Origin: Mytilus californianus | Taxonomy: Eukaryota > Mollusca > Bivalvia > Mytilida > Mytilidae | Direction of reading: 5' to 3' | DNA length: 64,000 nt | Assembly: GCF_021869535.1 (NCBI RefSeq) | Contig: NW_026262659.1 | Span: 5,146,001 to 5,210,000 of the forward strand | In this document: positions 34,625 through 45,904 of the stretch, piece by piece | Numbering within the stretch: the first letter of the stretch is position 1 | How the letters are laid out: each line of letters opens with the position of its first letter | The notes under the pieces: model-generated | Databases searched by the model: none | Seen by the model: the letters and a program-made list of their open reading frames with translations, nothing else | What the model was told of the DNA's origin: nothing | Translations under genes and position numbers: made by a program

Positions 34625-34716
34625 GTGTTCCTAACAGAGGAAGCTTATACGAAGAAAAGAAGAAGTAACTGCCCTTATCAAATAAAACGTGCAACTCAAC
34701 TGTGGTTGTTATTACA

Positions 34717-34726
34717 TGGTGTCAGA
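34717..34726 (+). promoter_or_regulatory. Primer binding site, tRNA-Leu type
   Basis: TGGTGTCAGA begins directly after the 5' LTR and is complementary to the 3' end of animal tRNA-Leu (TCTGACACCA). It would prime minus-strand synthesis. Confidence 0.7.
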
Positions 34727-34859
34727 TGTTTTGACGTATTCCACGCCGGAATTTAAGTAACAATTCAATTAATCCTGTCAGCAGTAACGTCCGGAAGATA
34801 TTTTAGAGAATATTATTGCACAATTTGTGTACAACAGGTGACATTGATCAGTAACAAAT

Positions 34860-35465
34860 ATGGCAACCGGGTTTCAGTTCGAACACCCATCATTAAATTG
34901 GGGTGCACCAGACGTGTACCAAGAATTTCAAAGATTCAAACAGCATGTTGAGTTTACATTCAAGGGTCCCCTAGTTAAGGCAGAGCCTGCTGACCGCGCA
35001 GGTTGGTTAGGACTATGGATTGGACAACAAGGACGTGAAGTCTACAAAACTTTTGTGTGGCAAGAAAATGAACAAGACAACCCTGACATAATTCTAGGAA
35101 AACTGGAAACATACATCCGCCCTAGGACAAATAAACGTGTAGCCAGATTTAAAGCATGTCAAAGGAAACAGACTGAAAGTGAGAACTTTGATAATTTTGT
35201 TATAGACCTTAGATTATTATTGATGGACTGTGACTATGAAAACACCGAGGATATCTTAATAGATCTAATAATCAGTGGCGTTAAACACTCAAAAGTCCAA
35301 GAGAGAATGCTCGACAAGGGCTCAGATTTGACTATAGCAAAAGCTATTGAGATTGGGCAACAATTTGAACTATCACAAAAACAACTCAAAATGATTCGTG
35401 GCGAAGAAATTCTACGCGTCAGACAAAAAGAAAGATCACAAAGGTACAAAACAACAATACCGTAG
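34860..35465 (+). CDS. gag: Gypsy gag
   Basis: About 201 residues from an ATG (ATATGGCAACC) 143 bp past the LTR. The capsid-like region shows the retrotransposon gag fold signature (FQRFKQHVEFTF, WIGQQGREVY, FKACQRKQ, FDNFVIDLRLLL). It forms the particle that packages element RNA. The nucleocapsid zinc knuckles are not in this frame; they are encoded in the overlapping pol frame, so a +1 shift within 35395-35465 is needed to make the full Gag-Pol. That could be programmed or a mutation. Confidence 0.85.
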   Translation: MATGFQFEHPSLNWGAPDVYQEFQRFKQHVEFTFKGPLVKAEPADRAGWLGLWIGQQGREVYKTFVWQENEQDNPDIILGKLETYIRPRTNKRVARFKACQRKQTESENFDNFVIDLRLLLMDCDYENTEDILIDLIISGVKHSKVQERMLDKGSDLTIAKAIEIGQQFELSQKQLKMIRGEEILRVRQKERSQRYKTTIP

Positions 35466-38284
35466 ACCGCCTGTTAACACTCAAAATAACAATAGACAAG
35501 ATAAAAGAAGACAAGAAACCTATCATCAGTCAAAATGTGGAAATTGCGGAACAACGCATGGAAACAACAGATGTCCAGCAAAAGGCACAACATGTAAATA
35601 CTGTAAAAAGCCAGATCATTGGTTAAAAGTTTGTAGAAAGAGACTTAGAAAAATCAACATGATTCAAGAAGTAGATCAGAGTAGTTGTGATAGTCAAGAT
35701 AGTGGAGATGAATTATTATACATATCAACCATAAAAACCGAAACTTGGCGAAACTCAGAATATAGATGGATTGTAGACGTTCACATTGGTGACAAGGCAC
35801 TTCCGGTCAGAATTGACACCGGTGCAAAGTGTAGTATTATTTCCAAGAAATCACTCAATAAATTAGAATTAAAGAGTAAAAAGTTCGAAATCACCGATTC
35901 GAAGAAAATACTGAAATCGTACACAGGACACAAGATTCAACAGATTGGTAAAACATGTAAAATAAGACTTCCGGTTATATTCAAGGATCATGAAATTTAT
36001 GAAACTTTTGAAATAGTCGATATGGAACAGGACAATATTATCAGTGGCGACTTTGCAGATAGTTTGAATCTCGTGAAAAGAATAGACACAATTGACACTA
36101 TAGAGGAAATTGCTAAGCCAAATGAATTGTCACATGACTTTCCAGAACTGATAAAAACTTCAGGAACATTACCAGGTGAATATCGACTCACAATAGCTGA
36201 AAATGAAAAATGTGTAGTGCATGCACCGAGACGAATTCCTGCCGCTATTAAGGAAAAAGCGATAACTGAACTTAGAAACATGGAAGAAAATGGTTACATA
36301 ACAAAAGTTGAAGAACCGACAGAGTGGGTCAGTTCCATGGTAGTCGCACTCAGAAAGGACAAAGTTAGAATTTGTATCGACCCGAAGGATCTGAATGAAG
36401 TGATTCAACGTGAAAACTATCCGTTAAAGACAATTGAAGACGTAATACCGTTGATACCAGATGCGAAAGTATTTTCGGTACTAGATGCTAAGTCCGGATT
36501 CCTACAAATTAAACTAGAAGAACCGTCTTCATATTTGACAACTTTCAATACTCCGATTGGCCGGTATAGATGGTTACGCTTACCATTCGGAATCAAGTCC
36601 GCACCAGAAATATACCAGCGTATTATGGATCAGATGCTCGAAGGCATTACAGGAGCTACCGCTATTATAGATGACATTCTTATTGCAGGCCGAAACATGG
36701 AAGAACATGACAAAATTCTGAAACAAGTGGTTGAACGTGCTACTAAACATAACTTACGTTTAAATTTTGATAAATGCTTTGTGAGAAAAGCAAAAGTTGC
36801 ATACATGGGCCATGTTATCACCGACAAAGGACTTCTACCGGATCCTGCTAAAATTCAGGCCGTAGTCGAAATGCCTGCTCCACAGAACAAGGAAGGTGTT
36901 CGTAGATTCTTAGGACTTGTTCAGTACCTTTCAAAGTTTATACCAAATCTAAGTCAAGTGGACGCTCCGTTGAGGACACTATTGAAATCTGATGTTTTAT
37001 TCATATGGGAATACGAACAGGAAAAGAGCTTTCATGAATTAAAGCGTTTGTGTAGTACAACGCCAGTTCTTGCATTTTTCGATGTTAAGAAACGTGTCGA
37101 AATCGAGTGTGACGCTAGTCAAGAAGGACTAGGCGCCGTTTTAATGCAAGAAGGCCGTGTTATTGCTTATGCATCTCGTTCCTTATCCGAGTCTGAAAAA
37201 CGTTATGCACAGATTGAGAAGGAGATGCTCTCCATAGTGTTCAGTACTAAGAAGTTTCATTGTTATATTTTTGGGAAGAAAACTGTAATACACAATGACC
37301 ATAAACCGCTAGAACAAATTTTTAAAAAGCCATTATTAGCAGCACCGCTTCGTATACAGAAAATGATGTTAAAATTACAATGGTACGACATTCAAGTGTG
37401 TTATCGGAAGGGAAAAGACATGAAAATATCCGACGCTTTATCCAGAGCGTTTTTGTCAGTAGAAAACAAAACTGAAGAAGGAGATATCGTACAAGACATG
37501 ATTTGCATGATATCAGTAAGTAAGGACAAATATTCCAAAATACAGGATGCAACGAAATCCGAATTGTGTGAACTTAATGAAATAATTCTTAAAGGATGGC
37601 CAGATCTTAAAGTCGAAACTCCGTTTGAAGTCCGAGAGTACTGGGATTCTCGTGATCAGTTATCTGTTCTTGATGGAATTATTTACAAAGGACTTAAAAT
37701 TGTGATTCCGCCCAGTTTGCGTGACAACATGTTAAAACTCATAAACAAATCTCATCTTGGCATGACAAAATGCAAGAAACGTGCTCGAGAAGTAATGTAT
37801 TGGCCACGTATGAATATAGAAGTTGAGCGATACATTGAAGATTGTGCGCTTTGTGCGTCATATCAAAATCAGCAGCCAGCTGAACCGCTTAAACCTACTC
37901 CCACCCCGGATCTACCGTATATGTTAGTTGGATGTGACTTGTTTGACTTTCAGAGTAAAGCTTACATACTTACCGTGGATTATTATTCTAAGTACATTGA
38001 TGTGTTACCGTTGAATTCAACCAATACTACAGCTATAGTTGAAGCGCTTAAATCCATATTTGCAACACATGGAATACCAACTACATTACGTTCAGACAAT
38101 GGACCGCAGTTCAGTTCGTCCGAGTTTAAGAAGTTCAGTAAGGAACTCGGAATTGACCACCAAACATCGAGTCCACATTTTCAAAGTGCGAATGGTGAAG
38201 CCGAAGGATCAATACAAACCGTTAAAAATCTCTGGAGAAAATCTGATGACAAACATTTGAGCCTTCTAGATTACCGTACTACAC
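35395..38284 (+). CDS. pol: Gypsy pol: NC, protease, RT, RNase H, integrase (5' part)
   Basis: Numbering from 35398: two zinc knuckles (C-x2-C-x3-H-x4-C and C-x2-C-x4-H-x4-C) at about 47-82. Aspartic protease active site DTGA at 140-143. RT active site IIDDI at about 423-427. RNase H with ECDAS at about 570 and EKEML. Integrase has an HHCC-like zinc region (HLGMTKC ... CALC), then core residues Asp in GCDLFDF (about 846), Asp in RSDNGPQF (about 901) and Glu 36 residues on. The element's own sequence ends inside codon Pro of the DYRTTP block at 38284, where the giant insert starts. The frame then runs into insert sequence and stops at 38358. No stops interrupt the native part. The remaining integrase C terminus is at 61950-62524. 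Confidence 0.9.
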
Positions 38285-38332
38285 CAGTCGAGGCAAATAG
38301 GAAATTGCATAATATTATGAAATATCCTAATT

Positions 38333-40119
38333 TAACGCATTATTATGAAACTTCATAATATTAGATAATCGGCTAATTTTAAAACTATATTATGGGATTT
38401 CGTAATTCATAAAATTATGGAAATACATAAGATAAGAAAAATTTTATAATTTTAAATATTTTTTTCGGTCGTTTTTTGGGCCCCGTGACTAATTTTGGGA
38501 AATTTCTAGAAAAAAAAAGTTATTTTTGAGTGGCGTTTATACCAGGTCATAATGAACAACTGTCAGATTTTCATCGACACGCCTTAAATTCTCCCGACAC
38601 CACCCTCTTTGTTTGTTGTAAATAATTTAACAAGGGGAGACAACTAGTATCGGTTTAAAATACAACTTGCGGTTATAGTTCTTTGATAAATCGATCTTTT
38701 TATTGCTAATCTAAGGTTGAAGATGTGTTTTTGTTATATTTCTAATCTAATTTGCATGTGATTTACAGCTGCATATTTCATTTTCATTGTTGAAATCTTG
38801 AATTATCTAGTTTAAGACGTTTGAAATGAAAATACTTGATATAAATTTTAAAGGTTTATCTAAACAATTGTCTTTTGTCATATGCATGTTGAAACAATAA
38901 AATATCAAAGCACCAAATAAAATATTATCTATCAAAGTTTAACAACTAAAATCATATGTCTGATCTTAATTTTGTAAATAGCGATATTTTCTTTACCGCG
39001 TGTAGAAACTTTATATTTCTTTTAATTTTAGAATTATTTTTTAAATATTTTACAGTGTTCTTTTGTTGATTTAGGTACTATTAATTGGATCATGGAAGTA
39101 TTATATTGTCAATAAACTACTTCCATGATCGGATAAATATGATAAGATTAAATCGTAAGATACGGCATTTAAGTGCATAACGATGTATCATGGTTTATTT
39201 TCATCACTGCTGTCAAGATATGTAGCGTGTACAACATGTAATAACAACTCATTTTGGTATGATTCAACCACAAAAGTTACTGTTTACAAAAGAAACGATT
39301 GTAGAAAATTTATGTTGTAAAAAGGAGTATTTGTTTTAATAACACACATTTGTACATGTTTTTAACGAAACAATTGCTATATTACGCACACGTTTTGATT
39401 TAAATGATTCATTAAGTTTTGAATATTTTATAATTAAAAACTTTTTTATTGAATTTAAATTTTATGTTTTTTTTATTTAATTTGAAAGTGGTGTTTTGTA
39501 AATATCTGCATTTGCATGTCCGTCTGCCTGTTTGTGATTTAGTTAAGAAAGAGAGCATAAAAATCAGACAAACTCATTATAATAAATATACATAAGAATA
39601 AAGGAATACTTGTATCACAATTATACACAAATTAAGAAATATTTTTGTATCAGAAAATTATATAAATATAACGTGAAAATTGATATGGAATAGAACAATT
39701 TTAATTGAAAGACTACGCTTTCGATAATTTTAATTTACAGGGAAGTGGCAAAGTAGGGAAGAGCAACAAAAAAGTTCATACAATTGCGAAACTCTCGAGT
39801 CAAGTAGACAAAACGATCTTTCGGCTTCAAAATGATTTACTTTGAAGAAGAAAAAAATATAGTGCTGTTTTACGAAATCGTTTATCAAATTTCAGTATAT
39901 GATAAAGTTTCTTTAATTGACAAAAATATGGGGATTTTGAACTTCAATCTAGTAAGGTGGTTATTTAAGATGCTTGCGTAGAAAATTATTATAGACTACA
40001 TAATTATGATAATAAGAAATCGTCATATTATACATTTATTTCAATAAGGTAGTTTGTAAAGATCTAACCAATCTTTCACAATGCTCAAACAAGCGCTTAC
40101 TTTGGAAGTGTTTGTTTTC
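38333..40119. other. Left interior of the giant insert; no gene recognised
   Basis: The subterminal 130 bp is rich in 'ataatatta/taattcataa' words and small dyads. Beyond that I see no exon or repeat family apart from the hairpin at 39088-39130. The phrase 'aaggggagacaactag' at 38633 recalls 'gggagataacaac' in the inverted right subterminal region. Confidence 0.4.
39088..39130. repeat. Perfect 13-bp hairpin
   Basis: GATCATGGAAGTA at 39088-39100 is the exact inverse of 39118-39130, with a 17-bp loop. Function unknown; possibly a minimal foldback element. Confidence 0.7.
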
Positions 40120-40560
40120 GGCTACATTAACAGGGACCCCAAAGGGTGACTGGGGGATAGAAGTATAGTCACGTAGTCTTCTTTCGACCGGCAGTAAAAC
40201 GCTTGACAACGTCTTTTTGGCTGTGCGGGATGTACGTATTTGCAGTCACATCCAGTCAGAAAGGGGACGTTAAGTCTGATGCCTCATGTAAAGAGAGTGT
40301 AACGCTATCAGTAAGTTAAGAACCCTTAAAACAACTCTTTGAGGGGTCCGTAGGTGGCCTGTTGCAAGGCAAAATTTCTGTCCCTATCCAAAATACTCTC
40401 ATTTTAAAGTGCCAGTCCAAATTTCCCCGACCTTCATCTGGATGGCCACTTATACAAGACCTGCCTATTGTATTTATTGTTAACTTGTTCTCGTCCTAAA
40501 CATGCATTAAATATTTTTCACTGGACGTTAAGCAACGAAAAATCAATCAATCAATACTTA
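40120..40560 (-). repeat. Repeat family D, most complete copy
   Basis: On the minus strand it begins with (TGAT)n, then 'cgttgcttaacgtccagtg', 'atgcatgtttaggacgaga', 'ccagatgaaggtcgggga', 'aggccacctacggacccct' and 'gtgactgcaaatacgtac', and ends near 'gggtccctgttaatgtagcc'. This gives the longest reference for the family (about 440 bp). It has no coding capacity or recognisable Pol III boxes. Confidence 0.65.
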
Positions 40561-40574
40561 CCAGTTTATATATA

Positions 40575-40938
40575 TATATGGTGTACAAATTTTTGCACCT
40601 CATGTTTGCGGTATACCATCTTTTCCGCAAGTTTATTGTTTTCTGTTTGGTAATAATTTGATAATAAGATCTGTTTTGTTACATTTTGTGATCCGTTTAT
40701 TTGGCAATCGCCAATGGCAGTCAGCAGGGTTTAAGAACATCAGTTGTTCGACCTGCTAGTCAAATGCGTTTTGTTAAAAATCAATATACTTTTTCACTTA
40801 GTTGGTCTTTTGGAAAATGTTGTTTGTGCTGTATTTAGATCCCTCTACCAAGAAATTTGTTTTGCATGCACACGTATAAAAATTGCGGTTTTTATCCAAC
40901 GCAATCATAGGTTTGAACGTTGTTTTCAATTTAGACTT

Positions 40939-40940
<2 letters not shown>
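40575..40940. repeat. Repeat family E copy 1
   Basis: About 365 bp, from 'gtgtacaaatttttgcacctc' through 'ggcaatcgccaatggcagtc' to 'aacgttgttttcaatttag', ending at a (TA)n run. Inverted, nearly complete at 49620-50020; partial at 48890-49018, 49245-49490 and 60945-60985. It always abuts TA-rich sequence. Confidence 0.7.

Positions 40941-40979
<39 letters not shown>
40941..40979. repeat. (TA)n microsatellite
   Basis: About 19 TA units at the end of a family E copy. Plus and minus frames across it are artefacts. Confidence 0.95.
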
Positions 40980-40982
<3 letters not shown>

Positions 40983-41141
40983 GTTTATTCTTCTCCTCAT
41001 TGTTATGCAATGATATGTGCATAACACTCGGCATTTTACTTTGCAGTAAGTACACAGGGTGGTTAATTTTAATACATGTACCTTTCTTTATTTACAACAG
41101 CTTATTCCCTTAAATCTAACATAAGAAATAGAAAGAAAAAA

Positions 41142-41268
41142 TAATGTTTGCGTTATATCGCACAGGTTTGCCTTATTTCGCAAATGATTGCGTTAGTTCG
41201 CAAAGGTTCGCATTATACGCAATTGTTTGTGTTATTTCGCAAAGGTTTGCATTATAACGCAAACATTA
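41142..41268. repeat. Palindromic TTTGCG/CGCAAA cluster (foldback MITE)
   Basis: The 15-bp ends TAATGTTTGCGTTAT and inverse are perfect. Between them alternate further 'ttgcgtta'- and 'ttcgcaaa'-type half sites, so much of the 127 bp can pair with itself. Probably a small foldback transposon. Confidence 0.65.
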
Positions 41269-41399
41269 GGAGACATATAAGAAAACAAATGTATGGGACT
41301 TTTACGCTTCCGTAAAATAACGACAAAAACGAAGTTAAATCTTAAATGACATTGCCTGTTTATCTATTTTTATTCATGGGTAGATCAAAACATTTCTTT

Positions 41400-41505
41400 T
41401 AAGACTCATCGTTAAAAGCCATACGGTGACTGTTAGTTCTTATCCTCTACGTATTTTGGTCTATAGTGGACTGTTGTCTCATTGGCAGTCTTACGGCATT
41501 TTCGT
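41400..41505 (+). repeat. Penelope-like 3' tail, degraded
   Basis: Contains 'gttaaaagccatacggtgac' and 'ttgtctcattggcagtc', in the usual order of the tail family. Confidence 0.6.
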
Positions 41506-42239
41506 TTTGTAGTTATTATATGAATATCTTTCGACAAAACCGTATTAATATATAATAGATATCTACCCAGTATATAATACTGCTTCCTGTTTGTTTTCAT
41601 TAGAAATACGAGATTGCAAGTGTCGTTAGTATCATACTTATTTATTATGACATTCTTCTATTGAGTATTTATACCTTGTTATGAATCCAGGAGTTTCGTA
41701 CATATTGTGCCGAATGTAGGTTTATAATTTATTATAATTACTTACCATACACCACTAGATCGGTATAAACATTGTTTTACCTTTTTAGTTTAATGTTATT
41801 TCTATTTCTTTCGAATGTAAAATGGTAGAAAGAAAAACAGTTGATGAAACCCATTTGAATAACGTATACAGGATGTACAATGATATATTAAAATGTCTAT
41901 AGAAGTTGGATCTTTGAACGTGTAGTTGCATATACATTGTACACAAAGATACTGTTAAATGAAATTAGATATCCTGCATTTATCATGCTTTTCAATTATA
42001 TATGGTCGAATCGCAGAAAGATCCCTCCTTTAAAGTATTGACAACTACAAATCTGCATTGACAATAATATATTGGTGTACATTAGATACACCCATTGGAC
42101 TAACGCCCTCAAGGTGTATATAAAACAAAACAAGTATAAATTAATGTCTACAGAAATGGAAATAATACATGTACATGTAACTGTGCGTATTGCTTTTTGT
42201 TTCTTTATTCTACATTGGCTAGAGGTATAGGGGAAGGGT
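41506..42239. other. Non-coding interval
   Basis: AT-rich. No exon, RNA gene or repeat was recognised. Confidence 0.35.
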
Positions 42240-42545
42240 TGAGATCACACAAAACATGTTTAACCCGGCCGCATTTTTGCGCCTGTCCCAAGTCAGGAGC
42301 CTCTGGCCTTTGTTAGTCTAGTATGTTTTTTAATTTTAGTTCACTTATATGTTTTGGAGTTTAGTGTGACGTCCATTTTCACTGAACTAGCACACAATTT
42401 TAGTTAGGGGCCAGCTGAGGACCACCTCCGGGTGCGGGATTTTCTGCATTGAAGACCTATTGGTGGCCTTCGGCTGTTGTCTGCACTTTGGTCGGGTTGT
42501 TGTCTCTTTGACATATTCCCCATTTTCATTCTCATTTTTATATGT
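42240..42545 (+). repeat. Repeat family B, near-complete 3' UTR copy
   Basis: Runs from 'acatgtttaacccggccgc' through 'ccaagtcaggagcctctgg', 'gtttagtgtgacgtccattt' and 'ccagctgaggaccacctcc' to 'gttgttgtctctttgacat' and 'attccccattttcattctc'. Inverse of 10050-10330. Confidence 0.7.
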
Positions 42546-43770
42546 AACACATGGTTAGAAGATGTCAGGAATTATGTACAATTGATCCATAATAGCTTAA
42601 TATTTGATGAAGTTGAAATTAAAATTGCGAAAAAAAAGACAGATGTCAAATGATAAGTTGAACAGTCACAATAGTCAGAAAAATAAAAATATAACTATGA
42701 TGAATATAAACAATATTTTCTCTTAATTCAAAAACGATAAAATCCATATATCAAGTGTTTATATTCTACATTATGAGTAAACAGGGCATCTGAAAACATA
42801 CCATATAGCTTTGATTTATCGAAAAATACAAGATTGTGCATTATGTTTTTTAATACAAACTGGGAACCTGTCTACAATCTAAATTATGCAAGAAAAAAGA
42901 AGCATAACAAAAAAGCAGCGTATTTGTTAACGAATGATAATCTTCTGAATATACGACATTCTTCACAATCTATATTATAATCTAATCAGATTTGGGAGAC
43001 ACACTCCTGTAGAAAAACGTTCTGTATGATAAGCTTGCAATTATAGCATAATACTTAGCTACATTATTAGAAACAGATGTTTGCGATGATTATTAAAGGG
43101 ACATTAGTTACTATTCTTATCGTTATGAAAGTGTTAAAACTTTGCTATTCAAACCTATTTACTTAATTAAAGATTAGAAGGGATATTGAGCAATAATTGG
43201 GAAAAAAAACACAGTATATCATCGATATAAAGTATTTGATATATCATTGTTATAATTTATTTATTGTGTACATGTATCGTTAATGATACAGTGCCCTCGT
43301 TAGAAAGGTCGTTGGCAAATATCTAGACGTTTTATACATATTGTGAAAATTGATCTAGAAAAAAAAAAAAACAAATGTTAAACTCTTTAAATAAATTTAT
43401 TTTCAGCTTGTTATATGACGTAATTGGAATCTTATTTTCACAAAGTCTTTCATTTTTTGACCACTCTGTTTTTCAAGCACACCGGTCTATTCACTTTCGT
43501 TTAAACTTTTAATATATTAAAATATTGAAATGTCTAGGTGAATATTATAAATTAACTAAGTGTGATCAGGGGCGTTGTTTATCGAAGCTGTCTTAGGATC
43601 TGTCCTAAGATCTATCTTTGAAATAAATTAAGTTTATTTTGAGTACCGACTTACTGTATATCGAAGCTATCTTAGCTAGGATGTGGCCTCACCACTTTTC
43701 TAAGTGTTACAGATAAGAAAACTGGGACTTAAACAAAATTTGTTTTTAGAATGCATCGAATTTCACCTGT
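42546..43770. other. Non-coding interval
   Basis: No gene. At 43570-43700 the words 'atcgaagct.tcttag' occur twice about 95 bp apart, possibly a decayed MITE. Confidence 0.35.
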
Positions 43771-43925
43771 AGTAATACATTCTAAGATGAAGTGTCCGAT
43801 TCCCCAAAACGTGTCTATTCTCCCCAAACGTGTTCGTAATATTCAATATTGCCCAAACGTGTCCGATAATTGTTATCGCCAAAACGTGTCCACTGTTAAA
43901 CGCCAGAACGTCTCACGTCTTTTAG
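43771..43925. repeat. Cluster of CCAAACGTGTCC words
   Basis: Six or so irregularly spaced copies of 'cc(a)aaacgtgtc(c)', separated by 15-25 bp. An irregular minisatellite or binding-site cluster; the 68-codon frame over it reflects the repeat. Confidence 0.6.
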
Positions 43926-44313
43926 CACTAATACATGTATATGTCCTTAAATTTTGACTGAAATTGCTTATTGTTCAGTTGCAATTATTTCATGCTCATT
44001 TAGAGCGAACATACAAACAGTTCTAGTGTAGTTGAATTAATCGTTTACTATGTAAATTAAGTGTTACTAATAAACTCTGATGATGCCTTTTATATTAATT
44101 CCACGGCGGGCCTTCAGCAGACTTTACTACCTGTTATCAAAGTTCTGGTATTTTAAAAACCGTTCAAATCAAAAACTGTTATCAGGTTTTTTAATAAATT
44201 TTAGGTTTCGAGCATCACTAACGACACACAAACAAGAGCCATAACGTCCAGTGCCAAATATTTCATGCATTATTTCAACGACATTATGTTAACAATAAAT
44301 ACTGTAGATAGCG

Positions 44314-44887
44314 TGATTGGTATGATTGCCAATTAGACAACTCTCTACAACAGACAAATGACACAGAAATTAACTACTATAGATCACCGTACTGCATTCA
44401 ACAATGAGCAAAGCCCATATCGCATAGTCAGCTATTAGAGGCCCCGAAATGACAATGTAAAACAATTCAAACGAGAAAACTAACGGCCTGATTTATGTAC
44501 AAAAAAAAACGAAAAACAAATAAGTAACACATAAACAAACGACAACCACTGAATTACAGGCTCCTGACTTGGGACAGGCACAAACATGCATAATGTGGCG
44601 GGGTTAAACATGTTAGCGGGATCCCAACCATCCTCCAAACCTTGAACAGTAGTGTAACAGTACAACATTAGAACAAACTATAAAAATCAGTTGAAAAAAT
44701 CTTAACTCGTCAGATGGATATAAATACAAATACAACTGTACACAGAGTGGACGTGGCAGGGTACTTGTACATCCCAACAACAAAAAGACAATATATGTAC
44801 AGATCTGAGAGTACTCGCAGTAACTGACAGCTAGTCCAAAGCCACTAGCAACTAATAAAAAAAATCATGCATCTAAGACTAAATCTA
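44314..44887 (-). mobile_element. Penelope-like 3' UTR fragment
   Basis: A minus-strand retrocopy with its 3' end at 44314 ('ttggtatgattgccaatta'), truncated at about 44887, before the RT region. Collinear with 14976-15565 and contains the single-copy version of the 81-bp minisatellite unit at about 44577-44665. Directly next to it, 44893-44937, is a short family B tail. Confidence 0.75.
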
Positions 44888-44939
44888 TAGGCGGGTTCTT
44901 GTCTCTTTGACACATTCCCCATTTCCATGCATAATTTTA

Positions 44940-45904
44940 TACAATACTTTCACGAATGTTTAATACAATTTAGTTCAGACTAAAACAATTTACTCTGTAA
45001 TAACGCGTTAATTTCACATTATGTAAAAATGAAACTATGTTAAAATATAATGTTATACCTAAAAAAAATTGCAGTTAATGAAAGTATAAGCCTGAAGATT
45101 CCATACGTTTCAGCCATTGGCCTTTTTATTGGAATTAAATAACTTACAATCATAACGCTCAGATTCATTACGTATAACTACAACTTTACCACGCTTTTTC
45201 TCTTTTAATTTTTTTTTATCGTTTGTACACATTGTTAAGTCTGTCAGGACCTCACGTTTTTATTTATTTTATTCGAAGGTCTTTTTAGTTTTTTGATAAA
45301 TTGCTGTGCCAAATACTCTTTTTTTTTGCAGTGACTTTTAGATTTTTCATTTATTCTGGAATGATGTAGCAATATTAGTTTGAATCAAATCATGTTTTCA
45401 TACGAATGTCGGTTATTTCAAAGACTGACCACTACACATCATTTTTATTTTGAAATATTCTATAAACATGCTTAACTATCAAATCTTCTATTTTTACTTG
45501 CAGCTTGACTCTTTCAAATCGCACTTTACTTTCGTAACTCGCAACTCGACTTTCTATAAATAAGAAATGTAGAATTTTGTTCAGTTCGATAATGACTTTC
45601 TTTAAATTTGTTGCCTAACAATGTAAATTTGTGGTTGTATTTTTTACTTTCAAACTTTACGTCTTTAGGAAATTTAATCAATTTTTAATAAAGTCATCTA
45701 TATCTGTCATAATTCAATAGAAACCCTTCAAAAGAATACGGGAATTCAAGGCTTTTTACCAGAGATACCGCTATGATTATAGAAAGATGTGAGAACAGAG
45801 GGCTATGAAATTAATAAACAATATTTGGTGTGCTAATGATATCGTTAGGTACCAACCTTCATTATTTTTTTACTTGATCTGTACGCAGCAGTAATACTAG
45901 GACT
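44940..45904. other. Non-coding interval
   Basis: AT-rich with no recognised element. Confidence 0.35.

Larger units (their letters stand above)
27452..34664 (+). mobile_element. APE-type LINE inserted in the 5' LTR
   Basis: A 7.2-kb full-length-looking non-LTR element. It has a roughly 325-bp 5' UTR, a long ORF1 frame (27777-31118) broken by two stops, ORF2 with endonuclease and RT (about 31081-34498), and a 3' UTR ending in a hairpin and A/G-rich tail. A short GTAA repeats at both borders (27448-27451 and 34665-34668), the likely target duplication. The combination of an SGNH esterase and a PHD finger with an APE-RT protein is known from CR1/L2-type elements. Clade assignment needs a phylogeny. 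Confidence 0.85.
27357..34716 (+). repeat. 5' LTR, split by LINE
   Basis: Left piece 27357-27451, right piece 34665-34716. Together they match the 142-bp 3' LTR, the only visible difference being around the LINE junction ('ccccatcatttgtaa' versus 'ccccatccttgtaa'). The LTR contains an AATAAAA polyadenylation-like signal at 34681-34687. It ends TTATTACA. Confidence 0.9.

Noticed and set aside
40744..41113. Frames containing runs of Tyr-Ile
   Set aside because: They come from (TA)n microsatellite read-through inside family E.
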